Below, one piece after another: positions 45,346 to 55,639 of a stretch of DNA of 64,000 nucleotides (the first letter of the stretch is position 1; every line of letters starts with the position of its first letter). The translations under genes were made by a program, and so were the position numbers. Under the pieces are notes generated by a model. The model did not search any database. It saw nothing but the letters and a program-made list of their open reading frames with translations, and was not told the origin of the DNA. Origin of the DNA: Hennigella sp045598825 (GTDB taxonomy: Bacteria; Bacillota_I; Bacilli_A; Mycoplasmatales; Mycoplasmoidaceae); contig JAZRUX010000010.1 of NCBI GenBank assembly GCA_045598825.1, positions 14,260 to 78,259 of the forward strand, given 5' to 3'.

Positions 45346-45807
45346 GTGGCTAAGGAAAAAGTTATAACAAGAGTAGCAATTGTCCACTTAATTGGAGGTC
45401 AAGCTAAACCAGGAACTACATTAGCTTCCTACGGTATTAACATGGCTGAATTTACTAGACAATTCAACGATAAGACAAAAGACAGAATGGGTGAAGTTGT
45501 ACCAGTACAAATTACTGCTTACAGTGATAAATCATTCAAGTTTATTATTAAAACTACACCAGTATCTGTTTTATTGAAAAAAGCAGCAAAAGTTCAAAAG
45601 GCTGGTCATAACCAACTTACTGACAATGTTGCAACCATTTCTAAAGAAGAAGCAATGAAGATTGCAAAGTACAAAATGCCTGATTTAGCTGTATATGACG
45701 AAGAAGCGGCTTTAAGATGTGTTGCAGGTACTGCAAAACAAATGGGTATTAAGATTCAAGGTGTTGATCTTTCACCTAAGAAAACTGCTAAGGAAGGTAA
45801 AAAATAA
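45346..45807 (+). CDS. rplK: Ribosomal protein L11
   Basis: 153 residues. Starts at GTG 8 nt after AGGAGG, giving MAKEKVITRVAI in line with other L11 proteins; an upstream GTG in the same frame overlaps the ribosome site and is rejected. L11 segments: 'GGQAKPGTTLASYGINM', 'FNDKTKDRMGEVVPVQITAYSDKSFKF', 'TPVSVLLKKAA' and 'GTAKQMGIKI'. It is part of the GTPase-associated centre. TAATG overlap with rplA. Confidence 0.96.
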   Translation: MAKEKVITRVAIVHLIGGQAKPGTTLASYGINMAEFTRQFNDKTKDRMGEVVPVQITAYSDKSFKFIIKTTPVSVLLKKAAKVQKAGHNQLTDNVATISKEEAMKIAKYKMPDLAVYDEEAALRCVAGTAKQMGIKIQGVDLSPKKTAKEGKK

Positions 45808-46484
45808 TGGCTTTCCATGGTAAGAAATATACTGCTAACGCTAAATTAGTAGATAAAACTAAATTCTATACTGTAAAAGATGCAGTTGAATTAGCAAAGA
45901 AAACATCTACAACTAAGTTTGATGGGGCTATTGATATTGCAATCAAGTTAAACCTTGATACAACAAAAGCAGAACAACAACTTAGAGGTACTATTGCCCT
46001 TCCTCACTACTTCGGTAAAAAGACTAGAATTGTAGCTATTACTGATACAATCAGTGATGCTCAAGCTAAAGAATTAGGAATTAAAGTTGGTACAACTGAC
46101 TTAATTAATGAAATTAAGAGTGGATGAATGGACTTTGACTTAATTATTACAAGTCCTAAGTTCATGGTTCCATTATCTAAATTAGGTAAGGTATTAGGTC
46201 CTAAAGGTTTAATGCCTAACCCTAAATTAGGAACAGTTACACCAAATGTATTAGCGGCTGTTAAAGAATTCCAAAAAGGAAAATACAACTACCGTACTGA
46301 TACGTATGGAAACATTCATATGAAAATTGGTGTTGTATCTGCTAAAACAGAAGATATCGTTGAAAATATTAATGCTCTATTAGACTTTATTAAGTCAAAA
46401 CGTCCATCAACAGTTAAAGGTGACTATATTCAAAATATATGCATCTCTTCAACAATGGGACCTAGCATTAAAATTGTGAAATAA
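45807..46484 (+). CDS. rplA: Ribosomal protein L1
   Basis: 225 residues. 'PHYFGKKTRIVAITD', 'DFDLIITSPKFM', 'LGKVLGPKGLMPNPKLGTVTPNV' and 'CISSTMGPSIKI' are L1 hallmarks. It forms the ribosomal L1 stalk and, in other bacteria, represses its own operon. One TGA=Trp at 46125. Part of its 3' end is duplicated, in decayed form, at 48160-48305. Confidence 0.96.
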
Positions 46485-46600
46485 TTGCATGTTGTAAAAT
46501 ACGGTTTTAAAACATATTTTTCTTTTTTAACACAATTTGGACTTACGAGAGATATAAGCGATGTATTGTGTAAAAAATATATTGAAATAATATTTAGAAA
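46485..46600 (+). other. rplA 3' flank with folded elements
   Basis: No credible gene. Two imperfect hairpins are visible: gtaaaa / ttttaaaac near 46494-46513 followed by T-rich sequence (possible rplA terminator), and acacaat (46530-46536) / attgtgt (46565-46571) closing a loop that itself contains ctta/taag. Function unknown. Confidence 0.3.
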
Positions 46601-46602
46601 TA

Positions 46603-46629
46603 AAAAAATACAGTTCAACTGTATTTTTT
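46603..46629. terminator. Bidirectional terminator
   Basis: Perfect 12-bp stem aaaaaatacagt / actgtatttttt with loop tca, between rplA (+) and the lipoprotein gene (-). Confidence 0.85.
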
Positions 46630-46648
46630 ATTCACAAACTTGGGTTAG

Positions 46649-48076
46649 CTATTTATCTTTTATATATGTATAATCAAATTCTTTAGTTAATCATTCTCCT
46701 TCATCTACAGCATAGTTATTATATTTAAGTTTCACCTGAAATTTAGCGTGTGTTGATTCAGTCCAATATCTTTCATCAGAACCAAATTTCAAAGTTATAG
46801 TCAAGATTGTATGTTCTTCATTCCAAGTAATGCTTTTTTCGTCAGTTGAATGAATACTAGAAGAATCTGATCAATTAATGAAAAGAGTCACTGTTTCAAA
46901 TCAATTTGCAACGTATTCACTTACCTCGTGTGAAGTACATGCAATGTCCAAACTAATTGTGTGACTATCACCGAATGTTCCTGTTTTTGGCGTTTCTGAA
47001 TCATCAAAAACAGTAGATAATGCAACTCGATCCATCTGTATGCCTTTAAATGTTTGTTGGAATGCATTGGCGCCCTCATAAGTAAATCTTACATTTATAG
47101 TATCACCTTCTGGTGGTAATTCTCCTGTAAATTGATAATAATATTCACCTTGAGTTAATGATTCACCATCATTGGCTCACACAAATAAATCCTTACCCTT
47201 CTTTACCGTTGGATTGCTTAATTCGACTTTTGCAGTTAACTTGGTTCTATCTGTTTTCTCAATTGGATTTTTTAACTCAAATGGAATGTGTAATGTTTTA
47301 CCATTTGTATATATATGACATGGTTTGGTTTGGTCAATAATCATTTCATCTGACTCTTCGTATATCCATACAAATCCATCAATTGTTGTTTTAAAAGTAT
47401 ATGTTTCCTTCTTATATGATATTACAATATCAAAACTTGCATCTTCTTCGCCTGCAATAATTGCATCCGACTTAATATCTGCTTCTATATTTATAATTGT
47501 ATTATCGCTTTCATCCTTTTCTCACTTATAAGTATAAACTTGCCCGCTAGAAATCTTACTATCTTTAGAAAAGTTTCATTTAATTTCAATTGTTGCAAGT
47601 AATTCATCAGTAAGTTCTTTATCACTTTTTAGTTGAGCTTTGATTTTATTGTCTTGCCAAGATATGGTTCCTTGTTTAGAAATGGCACTTCATTGGATCT
47701 GTTCTGGTAAAACCCGTACTTTGCACATAACTGGGGCAACCTTTGGATCATTTTTTAAGGACACAGTGATTTTTGCTTCTTGTTTTGTTTGAGCGGTTTG
47801 GGACACTACTACCTTTTTTTGAAATTGAGATTCACCATGTTCTAAAGTAATAATTCCTGATTTATCAGTTTCTCAAAGCAATTCGCCAGCACCTTGTGGC
47901 TCAAGAGAAGCTGTCAAAAACTCATATCTACCTTTTGATATCTCTAACAACTCACTATCTAATCTAATTTTGGTTTTACCTGTGGGAGCACAGCTTACCA
48001 AACCAACAATAGGGACAACAGCAACCGTTGCGCCTGCTATCAAACCTAATGCATTTAATAATTTTTTATGTTTCAT
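46649..48076 (-). CDS. Putative lipoprotein, 475 aa, flanked by rplA sequence
   Basis: Starts MKHKKLLNALGLIAG with lipobox GLVSC (about residues 22-26). I checked the frame through to TAG and found no earlier stop. The mature protein is beta-rich with repeated all-beta units ('TKIRLDSELLEISKGRYEF', 'AEVELSNP'-like), possibly Ig-like, but no clear family. Several TGA=Trp codons. An ATG 21 nt upstream in frame is possible. It lies between intact rplA and an rplA remnant, which suggests it was inserted there. Confidence 0.8.
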
Positions 48077-48159
48077 CAAAATATTTCTTTCTACCACATA
48101 ATAAATTATGTATAGAGTGATTATATATATCTATATGGAAAATTTGTTAACAAAATAAA

Positions 48160-48305
48160 GGCTTAATTCTAAACCTCAAATTGGGAACAGTTACACCAAA
48201 TGCATTATGGATTTTAAAGAATTTCAAAAGGGTGACTATATTCAAAATATATGTGTCTCTTCAACAATGGGACTAGGTATTGAAATTGTTTTGGCAAAAA
48301 AATAG
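48160..48305 (+). pseudogene. Decayed partial copy of the rplA 3' end
   Basis: About 145 nt match two parts of rplA: 48160-48230 resembles rplA ~46204-46275 ('aaattgggaacagttacacc' against 'aaattaggaacagttacacc'), and 48231-48295 resembles 46421-46481 ('ctcttcaacaatggga' is identical). The ~145 nt between these parts in rplA are deleted. A one-base loss breaks the frame near 'tggattttaaag', and the end is altered to run to a new TAG. There is no start codon. It is not translated as L1. Confidence 0.85.
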
Positions 48306-48378
48306 CACAAAAAATCGAAAACAAATATAAAAATTAAGAAAATAAATTTTATTTATTTTTTATTTTTTTATATTTATG
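48306..48378 (+). other. AT-rich spacer upstream of pth
   Basis: Almost pure A/T. A weak aaaataaa / tttatttt pairing followed by T runs could end transcription from the left. No gene seen. Confidence 0.3.
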
Positions 48379-48384
48379 TATAAT
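48379..48384 (+). promoter_or_regulatory. -10 box of pth, implying a leaderless mRNA
   Basis: TATAAT overlaps an upstream in-frame ATG (48383), so that ATG cannot be in the transcript. The next ATG (48395) is 10 nt beyond the box, leaving a leader of about 3-4 nt. Confidence 0.55.
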
Positions 48385-48394
48385 GATTTTACTA

Positions 48395-48961
48395 ATGAAA
48401 CTCGTCGTAGGGCTTGGTAACGTGGGCAGGCCATATTCAAACACCCGTCATAATATTGGATTTATTACACTTGATGCGATATTGAAAGACTTAAGTCTGC
48501 AAATAGAATCTAATAGTTTTGATGGTGATTTTGTTGTGGCAACCATTAACAATGAAAAGGTAATGTTTATTAAACCAACCACATTAATGAATTTATCTGG
48601 CAATTGTGTGGGTCAAGTTGCCAAGTTTTATAAGATCAAACCCGAAGACATTATTGTTATTCATGATGATCTTGACCTAGAATTAGGCAAATTCAAGGTA
48701 AGAACCTCTGGATCGGCTGGTGGTCATAATGGAATAAAAGACATTATTGCTAAACTAGGATCTGATAAGTTTGTAAGATTCAAAATTGGAATTGGACATC
48801 CTAAACAAGCCACGGTGGTTGATTATGTTTTGGGAAAAATAACCGATCAAGAAGCACAGGCATTAAAACAACCTATTGCCAAAGCAGTCGAATTTGTTAA
48901 ATTGTGTTTATGTGCACCAATCAATATAGCAATTAGTAAGATAAATCAAGGAAGTAAATAA
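48395..48961 (+). CDS. pth: Peptidyl-tRNA hydrolase
   Basis: 188 residues starting MKLVVGLGNVG. 'SNTRHNIGF' (catalytic His), 'FIKPTTLMNLSG', 'IHDDLDLELGKFKVRTSGSAGGHNGIKDI' and 'RFKIGIGHP' match Pth. It recycles peptidyl-tRNA released from stalled ribosomes. The start is set by the -10 box position. The nrdD start follows one base after the stop. Confidence 0.95.
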   Translation: MKLVVGLGNVGRPYSNTRHNIGFITLDAILKDLSLQIESNSFDGDFVVATINNEKVMFIKPTTLMNLSGNCVGQVAKFYKIKPEDIIVIHDDLDLELGKFKVRTSGSAGGHNGIKDIIAKLGSDKFVRFKIGIGHPKQATVVDYVLGKITDQEAQALKQPIAKAVEFVKLCLCAPINIAISKINQGSK

Positions 48962-48962
48962 T

Positions 48963-50906
48963 ATGAAAGTAATTAAAAGAGATGGACGTGAAGTAAAATT
49001 CAATTCAACAAAAATTCATGATGCTATTATTGCTGCGGCTGTAGCAAGTAACATCGCTTTGTCTGAAGGTGATTTAAAGAAAGTATCAGATGAAGTAGTA
49101 AACCAAATTGAAAAGGAAGGCAAAGAAGCGGTAGAAGTTGAAGAAATTCAAGACTATGTTGTTGCTACCTTAAGAAAATATGGTCATACACAATTAGCAA
49201 AGAAATATCAATCTTATCGTGTTCAACGTAATAAAGTGCGAGAACGTAGTAGTAGATTAATGAACACAATCTACAAGATTGGTATTGAAACAGATAGAGA
49301 TAATGCTAACGTTGGAAACAACTTCTCAGCTAAATTGCTAAGAATTGCTTCTGAATCTAATAAATGACACATCCTTCTAAAACATTTGCCAAGAGATATG
49401 GCCACTCACCACGAAGTTGGTGATTACTATATCCACGACTTAGACAGTTACAACTTAACAACTAACTGTCTTCACTTGCCAACTAGAAGATTACTTGAAA
49501 AAGGATTTAATACTGGTTACGGTACTATTAATCCACCAACAACTATTGAAACTGCTGGAGCAATTTTATGTATTGCTCTACAAGCAAGTCAAAACGATAT
49601 GTTTGGTGGACAATCACACCCTAACTTTGATAATGACATAGCTATTACTATTCCAAGCACTCGTAGAAAAGTGATTGCTGATATTAAAGCTTCTGGTGGT
49701 AATTGAGAAGATAAAGAAGTGGTTGACAAGATTCTACGCCGTAGAGTTTCTCAAGCAATGCAAGGTGTTGTATATAACCTTAACACATTACACTCACGTG
49801 CTGGTAGTCAAGTTCCATTTAGTTCAATTAATATTGGATTACCTGAAAATGAAAACGCAGCTTTAGTTTGTGAATGCTTCCTACAAGAATATGAAAAAGG
49901 ATTAGGTTGTGGTGAACAACCAATCTTCCCAAACATCATCTTCAGAGTAAAAGAAGGTGTTAACCGTAACCCTAAAGATCCATATTTCTACTTATTTAGA
50001 TTAGCTTGTAAAGTAGCAAGTAAGAGAATGAACCCAACATTTATGAACATTGATGCTACATTTAACAAGGAATATTATGATAAGGGTATTATGCCATCAA
50101 CAATGGGTTGCCGTACATACCTATTATCAGACATTAATGGTAAACCATGTGTGGAAGGACGTGGAAACATTGCTCCTTGTACAATGAACTTACCAAGATT
50201 AGCCATTAAGGCTAACAAGAATATTGAGGTATTCTTTAAATCGTTAGATGAAATGTGTGAAGAAGTAAGACTTCAATTGATGCACCGTTATGATACTTTA
50301 AAGAAACTAAAAGTTAAAGATATGCCATTTGTTTGTGGTGAGGGTTTAATCGTTGGTTCAGAAGGATTAGATAAAAACGATTCTATTGAACCGGTATTGA
50401 AACATGGTACATGAGGTATTGGTTTCATTGGTTTGGCTGAAACATTAAAACTTTTAATTGGTAAACACCATGGAGAAAGCAAAGATGCACAAGAACTTGG
50501 ATATACTATTGTTAAACGTATTAGAGAAAATTGTGATAAGTTTAAACAAAAATATAAACTAAACTTTGCTTGTTATGCAACTCCAGCTGAAGGTTTAAGT
50601 GGCAAATTCTTCCCATTGGATGAGAAAGAATTTGGAAAAATTCCTTGAATTACAACTAAAGGATACTACACTAACTCATTCCATGTTCCTGTAGACTACC
50701 CAATCTCAGTTGCAGAAAAACTAACAATCGAAGCGCCTTATCATGAATTATGTAATGGTGGTCACATCTCTTATGTAGAGTTTGATAGTTACCCAACACC
50801 AGATGACATCATGAGAGTAGTGGTGTATGCTTACTCAAGAACAAACATTAACTATATTGGTGTAAACTTCCACATTAGATACTGTCTAGATTGCAAATCT
50901 AAATAA
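48963..50906 (+). CDS. nrdD: Anaerobic (class III) ribonucleoside-triphosphate reductase, catalytic chain lacking its glycyl-radical tail
   Basis: 647 residues. N-terminal ATP-cone (1-~95, 'VIKRDGREVKFNSTKIHDAI'), then the 10-stranded barrel with 'MATHHEVGDYYIHDLD', 'GSQVPFSSINIG', the likely thiyl-radical Cys383 in 'MGCRTYL', and 'GEGLIVGSEGL'. It reduces NTPs to dNTPs without oxygen. It stops right after 'NFHIRYCLDCKSK': C641 and C644 are the first half of the usual four-Cys zinc ribbon. The second CxxC and the glycyl radical motif are missing here but are encoded separately at 51446-51634, after nrdG. Confidence 0.93.
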
Positions 50907-50907
50907 T

Positions 50908-51414
50908 ATGAAAATCAGATTAGCAAGTATTCTTGAATCTAACGCTAATGGCCCTGGGTTAAGAAAAGTATTCTTCTCCCAAGGTTGCAGTCACGGTTGC
51001 CCTGATTGTTTTAACAAGCATACTTGGGATTTCAAGGGCGGAGCACTGCTAGATTGCGATGAAGAAGTTGCCAAAACAGTTGATGCATCTTACTTGGCCG
51101 GCGTAACATTTAGTGGTGGCGATCCGTTTGATCAAGCAGAACCATTTGCTTACTTGGCCAAGAAGCTAAAGGAACACAATATCCATATTTGGTCTTACAC
51201 TGGTTATACTTGAGAACAATTAAAAGAATTGTCTAAGACCAATATTCACATTAAAACATTATTAGAAAATATTGATGTATTGGTGGACGGTCCATTCATA
51301 AAAGAATTAAAGGATGATAATATTGAATGGCGTGGTTCAAAGAACCAAAGAATCATTAAAGTACCAGATTCTCTAAAAGAGAATAAGGTAATAATTGATA
51401 AAAATTTCAAATAA
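50908..51414 (+). CDS. nrdG: Anaerobic ribonucleotide reductase activating protein (radical SAM)
   Basis: 168 residues. The radical SAM cluster motif CX3CX2C ('GCSHGCPDCFNKHTWDF', Cys residues ~27-34) and 'GVTFSGGDPFDQAE' are typical of NrdG. It uses S-adenosylmethionine and a 4Fe-4S cluster to place the glycyl radical on NrdD. It begins one base after the catalytic-chain stop and is followed by the small glycyl-radical gene. Confidence 0.93.
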
Positions 51415-51445
51415 ACATATAATGAAGTTATAGGAGTCTTATATT

Positions 51446-51634
51446 ATGGGAAAAGTTACATATTTACGTCCAGGCGAAACTAAATGTCCGGTTTGCGGAT
51501 CAACTCATATCTGTGAAATTAGCCGTATCACTGGCTATCTGTCATTTGATGAAAGATTCTGTCAATCTAAGGTTAATGAAAGATCTCAAAGAATCGACCA
51601 TAACAACGACCACATCGCTAACTACGTAAAATAA
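51446..51634 (+). CDS. Stand-alone glycyl-radical domain of class III ribonucleotide reductase
   Basis: 62 residues, behind an AGGAG ribosome site 9 nt before the ATG. It reads 'TKCPVCGSTHICEISRITGYLS...NERSQRIDH', the C-terminal end of NrdD proteins: the second zinc CxxC (C14, C17) and the radical Gly30 in 'RITGYL', followed by the family's charged tail. The Cys-to-Gly distance (13) is close to that in E. coli NrdD (665 to 681). It would have to associate with the catalytic chain at 48963 and be activated by NrdG, much as GrcA does for pyruvate formate-lyase. The family is certain; how the pieces assemble is inference. Confidence 0.85.
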   Translation: MGKVTYLRPGETKCPVCGSTHICEISRITGYLSFDERFCQSKVNERSQRIDHNNDHIANYVK

Positions 51635-51659
51635 AAAAGAGGCAAAGCCCTCTTTTTTT
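51633..51659. terminator. Bidirectional terminator after the nrd locus
   Basis: Stem aaaaaagagg / cctctttttt around a caaagc loop. It also overlaps the end of the convergent membrane-protein gene. Confidence 0.8.
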
Positions 51660-51660
51660 A

Positions 51661-52893
51661 TTATCTATCAGAAGGCGTTACAAATATTAATTTAATAACT
51701 TTTGAAATCTTATCTTCAAACGCCGTTTTTACGTCTGGATCTTCCACGTTTGTTAGGTCAAATGTTTTCATTACAGCACCTTCTATTGCTTTGAAGCTTT
51801 CTTCAGAAACATCTATTGGTGTCAATTTTTTGTGTTCATATTCTTCGCTACTATATTCTTGGACGACTTGATTGAACACACTGTCTTCTTCTAAGAAATA
51901 TTCCTCAATTTGATCCTGATTCATTGTTTGCATTGGAGCAAACACATTTTCTAATATTGGTGCAACGAATGTGGTTACATTTGTAGATTCAAACAATGGA
52001 AGAATGTCATCTGCATAACTTTCTCTAATAATATTTCATGACTCAGCAACAACATCTATTTCTGCTATAATGTCTGTTTTTTCTGCTGAGCTTTGAACAT
52101 CTTGCAATATATCACTAACTTCAAGAAAAGTGTTCTTAATTGCATCTGAAATCGTTCCTTGAGTTTCTTCTCCCGTTTCCCTATCTATGTATGTAATTTC
52201 TTTTGTCATAAAACCCAAACCCGCAAACAATGCATCAAAATCTGTTGCTGTATCAGACATTGAGTAATAAGAAAATCAGGATACATTACTTTGTAAACCA
52301 TTTAGTTTAAGATACAAGTCATTAGATAACTGATTAGTTGATCTTGTAGCTCTAGATGTTGTGAAGTAGTATAAAGTATTTGTAAATGATATAGTTGTTG
52401 GAACTGTTAATGCACCCAGACAAAGCGCACCACCAACCATATTAATTGCTTTCATACCAGGTCCTTGTTTAGTATTAACTTGAACCTTTGCAGCTTTAGT
52501 TTTACCTTTAGCTTCATCTTTTTTTACTTTAGGTTGTTTTAAACCTACTACTCTTTTATATCAAGCGTAATAATTAATAAGAAGAATGATTTCTGCTAAG
52601 GCAAATCAAATTAAAAAGAAGACCGGTCCTAATACTGATGTGGCAATAGGTGTAATGTCTCCACTACCACCCAATGCTTCTATTAAATTAGCTACTAGTG
52701 GTCCTATTGCAGAAGCAATGGATGGGCCAGCCAATCTCCAAACAAGTAAACCTGTTACATAAAATAATAGGTTACCTCCTCCTCAATATAATCCTCTTTT
52801 CCATCCCGCAAAAATACCTATTACAGGGAATGCTATCATCAATATTATAAAGATAACTGGTGCGATAATCGCCATTTGATCTAATGGATACAT
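51661..52893 (-). CDS. Multi-helix membrane protein with large extracytoplasmic domain, 410 aa
   Basis: Starts MYPLDQMAIIAPVIF. Hydrophobic segments near residues 8-30, 35-60, 80-105 and 145-170; between the third and fourth is a Lys-rich cytoplasmic loop ('KQPKVKKDEAKGKTKAAK'). The remaining ~240 residues are hydrophilic and acidic. The first part looks like a CvpA-type membrane protein, but I am not confident. No in-frame stop with TGA=Trp. Confidence 0.75.
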
Positions 52894-52915
52894 ACTTTAT
52901 CTCCTTGTGTGCTTA

Positions 52916-53542
52916 TTATATCTTAGCTCTTTTGATTTTAGGAAAATCATTGTAATTTGATTTACTTGATGGGTGACAGTGTCGACAAAAAGCTGTATAC
53001 TCGTTTTTATCTCCAACCAAAATTCTCGCATCTAGGGGTCTAGGTGTGGTGTGACCTGTGAATGATGCACTAGCACCACAATTAGTACATATGGCTTTTA
53101 GTTTTGTCACACGTTCAGCATAAACTAATAATTTCATCATTGGCACAAATGGTCTGCCCCAAGCATCCATGTCTAAGCCAGCAACGATTACAATGTAATC
53201 ATTGTTAGATAAGTAATTACATACATCAGGTAATTCATCATCAAAAAATTGAGCCTCATCAATTGCTATAACTTGTAAATCATCGGATGATTTGTTCACA
53301 TGTTCAAGAATTTCGCGTGAGTTATTTATTTGAATGGATTCAATGACTCTACCATCGCGGCTTTTTGCTTTCATTACTCCCGATCTAGTATCAATCGTTG
53401 GGGTAAATAATAAATATTTTACTTCCGAATATTTTAAAAGACCAATACGACGTAATAATTCTTCTGACTTACCAGAAAACATTGGTCCACATATAACTTC
53501 TATTCATCCATTTTGTGTTCTAAATGCATTAATCTTTGCCAT
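52916..53542 (-). CDS. tdk: Thymidine kinase
   Basis: 208 residues, starting MAKINAFRTQNGW. P-loop 'GPMFSGKSEELLRR', 'IAIDEAQFFDDE' with the catalytic Glu, the zinc-binding CTNC and CRHC pairs, and the lasso 'CGASASFTGHT' show a type II enzyme. It phosphorylates thymidine. The ychF gene ends 10 nt upstream on the same strand. Confidence 0.95.
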
Positions 53543-53551
53543 AATTGTCTC

Positions 53552-54649
53552 CTATACATTAAATCTAAAATAAACTACATCTCCATCTTTGATGATGTAG
53601 TCTTTTCCTTCAACTCTTAATAATCCTTTCGCTTTAACTTCATTCTCAGATTTAAGTTGAATCAAATCTGATGCATTCATTACCTCAGCACGAATAAATC
53701 CTTTTTGAATATCTGAGTGAATAATGCCCGCACATTCTGGCGCAGTCATACCATTAATAAATGTCCAAGCTTTAACTTCATCTTTACCAAAAGTAAAGAA
53801 GCTAGACAGATTTAACAATTTATATGCTTGAACAATAACTGATGACAAGCCCGTTTCTTTTAACCCCAAGTCTTGCATAAAAGGAATCTTGTCTTCGTTT
53901 GATAACTTAGATATTTCATATTCAATTTGTGCAGATATAGGAACAATAATATCATTTGATTTACAACACGATTTTAACTGTTGTAAATATTGATTATTTT
54001 CTGGGTGAGGAATACTTGCTTCATCAATATTAGCAATAAATAGTGTTGGTTTAAATGTCAAAAAATTGTCTTGTTTAATTTGTTTTAATTCTTCTTGGCT
54101 AAAACTCAAATCCTTTACTAACTTATTATCCATAAGTTGTTTGTAAACCCTTGCATATAAGTTATCTAAGAATTGTGCTTCTTTATCTCCAGATATTGCT
54201 TTTCTATGAACTTTTTCAATTTTTTTATTAACAACATCTAAGTCAGCAACAATCAATTCTAAGTTAATAATTTCTATATCTCTTTTAGGATCTACAGAAT
54301 TGTAAACATGAGTAATGTCCTTATTTGCAAAGCATCTAACAACATGACAAATAGCATCAGCTTCACGGATGTTAGCTAAAAATTGGTTTCCTAAACCTTC
54401 GCCCTTACTTGCACCTTTAACTAACCCCGCAATATCAACAAAACGACAAATTGCTGGGGTTGTTTTGTTTGGATTAATTAAAGCAGATAAATCAGATAAT
54501 CTCTTATCTGGCACTGCAACAATGCCTACATTTGGTTCAATAGTCGCAAATGGGTAGTTTGCTGCTTCTACTTGTGAATTTGTAATTGCATTAAACAATG
54601 TCGACTTACCAACATTGGGCAATCCAACTATACCTACAAATAAATTCAT
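53552..54649 (-). CDS. ychF: Obg-family GTPase/ATPase YchF
   Basis: 365 residues. G1 'GIVGLPNVGKSTLFNAIT', G3 'VDIAGLVKGASKGEGLGN' and the C-terminal TGS domain are seen. YchF prefers ATP, binds ribosomes and affects stress responses in other bacteria. Five nt separate the fba stop from this start. Confidence 0.96.
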   Translation of the reverse strand: MNLFVGIVGLPNVGKSTLFNAITNSQVEAANYPFATIEPNVGIVAVPDKRLSDLSALINPNKTTPAICRFVDIAGLVKGASKGEGLGNQFLANIREADAICHVVRCFANKDITHVYNSVDPKRDIEIINLELIVADLDVVNKKIEKVHRKAISGDKEAQFLDNLYARVYKQLMDNKLVKDLSFSQEELKQIKQDNFLTFKPTLFIANIDEASIPHPENNQYLQQLKSCCKSNDIIVPISAQIEYEISKLSNEDKIPFMQDLGLKETGLSSVIVQAYKLLNLSSFFTFGKDEVKAWTFINGMTAPECAGIIHSDIQKGFIRAEVMNASDLIQLKSENEVKAKGLLRVEGKDYIIKDGDVVYFRFNV

Positions 54650-54654
54650 TATTC

Positions 54655-55563
54655 TTATGCCTTATTTTCAGAGCCAAACATTTTAATTTTTTCAACAACT
54701 GTTGCTTTAACTGCTTCAGTTCCTGGTTTTAATAGTTTTCTCGGGTCAAAGCCTTTAGCTTTTGTATCAAGATCTTTTTTGGCCTCAATATATTCTCTTG
54801 TTGCTTTTGCAAAAGACAATTGACATTCGGTGTTTACATTGATTTTGCAAATACCTAAATCAATTGCTTTTCTAATTTGTTCAGCTGGAATTCCTGTTCC
54901 ACCATGTAGTACAAGAGGTTTATTTTTTACTGCCTTAAAGATTTCTTGTAACTTTGCAAAATTTAAACCTTTTCAGTCAGCAGGATAAATACCATGAATA
55001 TTGCCAATGCCTGCAGCTAAACAACATATGTCTGTTTGTGCCACCATACATGCACATTCATCTACATTAGCGATTTCTCCATTGGATGTTACACCATCTT
55101 CTGAACCACCAATACCACCAACTTCTGCTTCAACTGTAGCATTGGTTTTGTTTGCTAAATTAATAACCTCTTTTGTTTTTTGAATGTTTTCATTAAATGG
55201 TAATTTTGATCCATCAAACATTACTGAACTGAAACCTGCTTCTAGTGCTGCGACACATGCTTCATATGTTCCGTGATCAACATGCAGTGCAACTGGAACC
55301 GTAATGTTTTTGGTTTCAATTATATCATTTACCATATCAACAACATTTTTTCAACCAAACATATATTTTGCAGCACCAGCAGATACACCCAAAATAATTG
55401 GTGAATTTGTGGATTGGGCTGCGTCTAACACTGCTCCAATTCATTCAAGATTGTTAATATTAATTGCTGGTACAGCGTAGTGACCCAACGCTGCTTTTTG
55501 TAGCATTGCATTCATATTAACCAGTCTCGTCTTTTCTCTTCTAAAACTTTTAAAAAAGGCCAT
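54655..55563 (-). CDS. fba: Fructose-1,6-bisphosphate aldolase, class II
   Basis: 302 residues. Zinc and active-site motifs 'LHVDHG', 'VEAEVGGIGG', 'HGIYP', 'VLHGGTGIP' and 'KINVNTE' are in place. The enzyme splits fructose bisphosphate in glycolysis, the main energy route in mycoplasmas. The start used is supported by a TAGGAGA ribosome site; it adds ~13 residues (MAFFKSFRREKTR) before the usual family start 'LVNMNAML'. Confidence 0.94.
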
Positions 55564-55611
55564 AATAGTTCTCCTACTTATATTCTATTATTATTTTTGT
55601 TATTACATAAC

Positions 55612-55639
55612 AAAAATAAAAGATGCTTATTCAGCATCT
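55612..55639 (-). terminator. Terminator of rpoE
   Basis: Minus-strand stem agatgct / agcatct around the stop codon, followed by ttttatttttg. Confidence 0.65.

Noticed and set aside
48383..48394. Upstream ATG for pth
   Set aside because: It overlaps the TATAAT box and would not be transcribed; MKLVVGLGN matches the family start.
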